A stretch of 64,000 bases of DNA. Origin: Streptomyces griseoflavus. Lineage in GTDB: Bacteria; Actinomycetota; Actinomycetes; Streptomycetales; Streptomycetaceae. Of the stretch, positions 62,437 to 64,000 are shown one piece after another (the first letter of the stretch is position 1; each line of letters begins with the position of its first letter). The position numbers and the translations under genes are program-made. The stretch is from positions 442,550 through 506,549 of the forward strand of contig NZ_BMUC01000002.1 of assembly GCF_014649995.1 (NCBI RefSeq), given 5' to 3'. Below the pieces are notes generated by a model that was not told the origin of the DNA, searched no databases, and saw only the letters and a program-made list of their open reading frames with translations.

Positions 62437-63876
62437 TCAGGGTGTCTCGGGCAGCTCCGGCCGGCCGGTCGCGAGCCGGTCGCCGATGTCCCGCAGCCCC
62501 GTGAGGTCGTGCACATCGCCGGGCAGTGCGGCCACCTCGGTCACCGCCACCTCCGGGTGGAGCGCGGTGAAGCGGTCACGCGTGCGCTGCTCGCGCGAGA
62601 GCAGCTGCATCCGCTCGGCGTGCAGCCTCAGCAGGCCCGCGGTGAGCCGGTCGACCGACCCCTCGGGGTCCGCGGCGTCCGGGTCCGCGGCTGCCTCCGT
62701 TCCGTCCGCGGTGGCGGGGGAGCCTTCCCCGGGGACGTCGTGGGCCGGTGTCCCGGCGGCTGCGGATGTCTCGGCGGTCGAGGATGTCTCGGTGGTCACG
62801 GATGTCTCGGATGACGCGGGCGGTTCTGAACTGCCGTACGTTTCGGGAGAGTTACGAAGTCCAGCTTTCCCGTCCTCCTGATCCACAATGCCGGGGTCCT
62901 CAAGATTTTCCGCGGCGGCGAGCGCCCGCTCGGCCGACAGCCGGTCCGCGCCGCTGCCATGGACCCGGTTGAGCACCAGACCGGCCAGCGGCATGTCCTC
63001 CGCGGCCAGCCGCTCCACGAAGTACGCGGCCTCGCGCAGCGCGTCCCGCTCCGGGGCCGCCACCACCAGGAACGCCGTGCCGGGCGCCTGGAGCAGCTTG
63101 TAGGTGGCGTCCGCGCGCGTCCGGAACCCGCCGAACATCGAGTCCATCGCGGCCACGAACGTCTGGACGTCCTTCAGCAGCTGACCGCCGAGCACCTTGC
63201 CCAGCACGCCGGTCATCATCGACATCCCGACGTTCAGGAACTTCATCCCCGCACGGCCGCCGACCTTCGCCGGAGTCAGCAGCACGCGGATGAGCTTGCC
63301 GTCGAGGAAGGACCCGAGCCGCTTGGGCGCGTCCAGGAAGTCCAGCGCGGAACGGGAGGGCGGGGTGTCGACCACGATGAGGTCCCACTCGTCCCGCGAC
63401 CGCAGCTGGCCCAGCTTCTCCATCGCCATGTACTCCTGCGTGCCCGCGAAGCCCGCCGAGAGCGACTGGTAGAACGGGTTGCCCAGGATCGCGGAGGCCC
63501 GCTCGGGGTCCGCGTGCGCCTCGACGATCTCGTCGAAGGTGCGCTTCATGTCGAGCATCATCGCGTGCAGTTCGCCGCCCGCGGAGTCGTCGATGCCCTT
63601 CACCCGGCGCGGGGTGTTGTCGAGCGAGTCGATGCCCATGGACTGGGCGAGCCGGCGCGCCGGGTCGATGGTGAGGACCACCACCTTGCGTCCCCGCTCC
63701 GCCGCGCGCAGGCCCAGCGCCGCCGCGGTCGTCGTCTTGCCGACCCCGCCCGCGCCGCAGCACACCACGATCCGGGTCCCCGGGTCCTCGATCAGCGGGT
63801 CGATGTCGAGCGTGCGGGTGGGGGAGAGGTGGTGACGGGCCGGATCGTGGGTCGCCGGTTCCGGACGACGGCTCAT
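62437..63876 (-). CDS. ArsA/GET3-like ATPase
   Basis: P-loop ATPase of 479 residues of the anion-pump ArsA family. It has the deviant Walker A CCGAGGVGKTTTAAALG (about 38-54), switch I in TIDPARRLAQS and switch II in IVVDTPPSRSALDFL. An insertion of about 80 low-complexity residues (SETSVTTETSSTAETSAAAG) splits the C-terminal part. There is no arsB or other ars gene nearby, so arsenic transport is unlikely. In Streptomyces such genes come as a tandem pair beside wblA. The start ATG 63876 overlaps a small upstream frame (ATGA). The role is unknown. Confidence 0.9.
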   Translation of the reverse strand: MSRRPEPATHDPARHHLSPTRTLDIDPLIEDPGTRIVVCCGAGGVGKTTTAAALGLRAAERGRKVVVLTIDPARRLAQSMGIDSLDNTPRRVKGIDDSAGGELHAMMLDMKRTFDEIVEAHADPERASAILGNPFYQSLSAGFAGTQEYMAMEKLGQLRSRDEWDLIVVDTPPSRSALDFLDAPKRLGSFLDGKLIRVLLTPAKVGGRAGMKFLNVGMSMMTGVLGKVLGGQLLKDVQTFVAAMDSMFGGFRTRADATYKLLQAPGTAFLVVAAPERDALREAAYFVERLAAEDMPLAGLVLNRVHGSGADRLSAERALAAAENLEDPGIVDQEDGKAGLRNSPETYGSSEPPASSETSVTTETSSTAETSAAAGTPAHDVPGEGSPATADGTEAAADPDAADPEGSVDRLTAGLLRLHAERMQLLSREQRTRDRFTALHPEVAVTEVAALPGDVHDLTGLRDIGDRLATGRPELPETP

Positions 63877-63980
63877 GACATCCCCTGCTTCCGGTGCTTG
63901 CGACGGGTGACGGGGCTGGTGCTGGGACGGGTGGGGCGGTGACGGCCGTGGGGGCGGGGCGGGCGGACGCCGTGGGTCAT
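63873..63980 (-). CDS. Possible 35-residue basic protein between ArsA-like genes
   Basis: ATG 63980 overlaps the stop of the upstream gene (ATGA), and its own stop overlaps the next gene's start (again ATGA). This 36-codon frame, MTHGVRPPRP to RKHRKQGMS, thus bridges the two ATPase genes exactly. The composition is Arg/Pro/His-rich. It may be a real coupled micro-gene, or the overlaps may serve only ribosome re-initiation. Confidence 0.35.
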   Translation of the reverse strand: MTHGVRPPRPHGRHRPTRPSTSPVTRRKHRKQGMS

Positions 63981-64000
63981 GTGACGTCCTGTTCGCGCAG
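63977..64000 (-). CDS. 3' end of an upstream gene, probably a second ArsA-like ATPase
   Basis: Reading leftward from the window edge, one frame gives LREQDVT followed by TGA at 63977-63979, overlapping the next ATG. From the known tandem arrangement in Streptomyces it is probably the end of the other ArsA-like ATPase. Only seven codons are visible. Confidence 0.4.
   Translation of the reverse strand: MREQDVT

Overview
The window is very GC-rich, with frequent GTG and TTG starts, SD-less and short-leader genes, and typical actinobacterial families (a WblA-type WhiB protein, DUF3040, DUF5063, an overlapping ask-asd pair, NACHT and CHAT proteins). It is almost certainly a Streptomyces chromosome. 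From memory, the gene order matches the S. coelicolor core stretch running from purA (SCO3629) through recR/ybaB (SCO3618/3619) and ask/asd (SCO3615/3614) to wblA (SCO3579) and its ArsA-like neighbour (SCO3578). This was not checked by alignment.

Layout of the core part. 1-8.1 kb: an alpha/beta hydrolase cut by the window edge, a NarL-type two-component pair behind an inverted repeat, a cytochrome P450, a divergent GbsR/MarR regulator and ABC exporter sharing a palindrome, and a Uma2-family protein. 8.1-17.5 kb: a lipid-kinase-like protein without its catalytic motifs, purA, a hypothetical gene, a class III aminotransferase with a GntR regulator, a 5'-truncated DJ-1/PfpI gene with a MarR gene, a membrane Ser/Thr kinase and a SLATT protein. 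17.8-22.1 kb: ybaB-recR-DUF5063 and ask-asd (first steps from aspartate towards lysine, threonine, methionine and diaminopimelate). 22.4-27.5 kb: a SigE-family sigma factor with a coupled membrane protein, SURF1 and an S9 peptidase. 27.7-38.0 kb: an ion-homeostasis block (two-RCK channel-like protein, NhaD/ArsB-type carrier, CPA1 K+/H+ antiporter, CPA2 antiporter with a KhtT-like RCK_C regulator) containing a TetR/oxidoreductase pair with twin operators.

The accessory part is about 40.1-56.7 kb. A complete tRNA-Pro(CGG) gene lies at 56697-56770 on the minus strand. Its 3' part is repeated exactly (45 bp) at 43183-43227, so 43.2-56.7 kb is a roughly 13.5-kb island inserted at the 3' end of this tRNA. 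Just left of the left att site is a decayed tyrosine integrase, preceded by a NACHT ATPase gene coupled to a 41-codon ORF. This suggests an older element to which the second was added (accretion). The island carries three candidate conflict or defence modules: (a) a small Cys-rich protein, a membrane protein and a 1272-residue TPR-CHAT protease; (b) a phospholipase-D-like protein translationally coupled to a DUF6361-like protein; (c) an HTH-DUF488 protein with a conserved partner. Between them are the N-terminal stumps of an N6 DNA methylase and a radical SAM enzyme, which meet tail to tail at a deletion junction.

Right of the tRNA, core synteny resumes: a Pr6Pr membrane protein, a metallophosphoesterase, a YqeY-like protein, a class A penicillin-binding protein, wblA and tandem ArsA-like ATPases. 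Strong hairpin terminators are visible at seven or more gene ends. No CRISPR array, rRNA operon or insertion sequence was seen.
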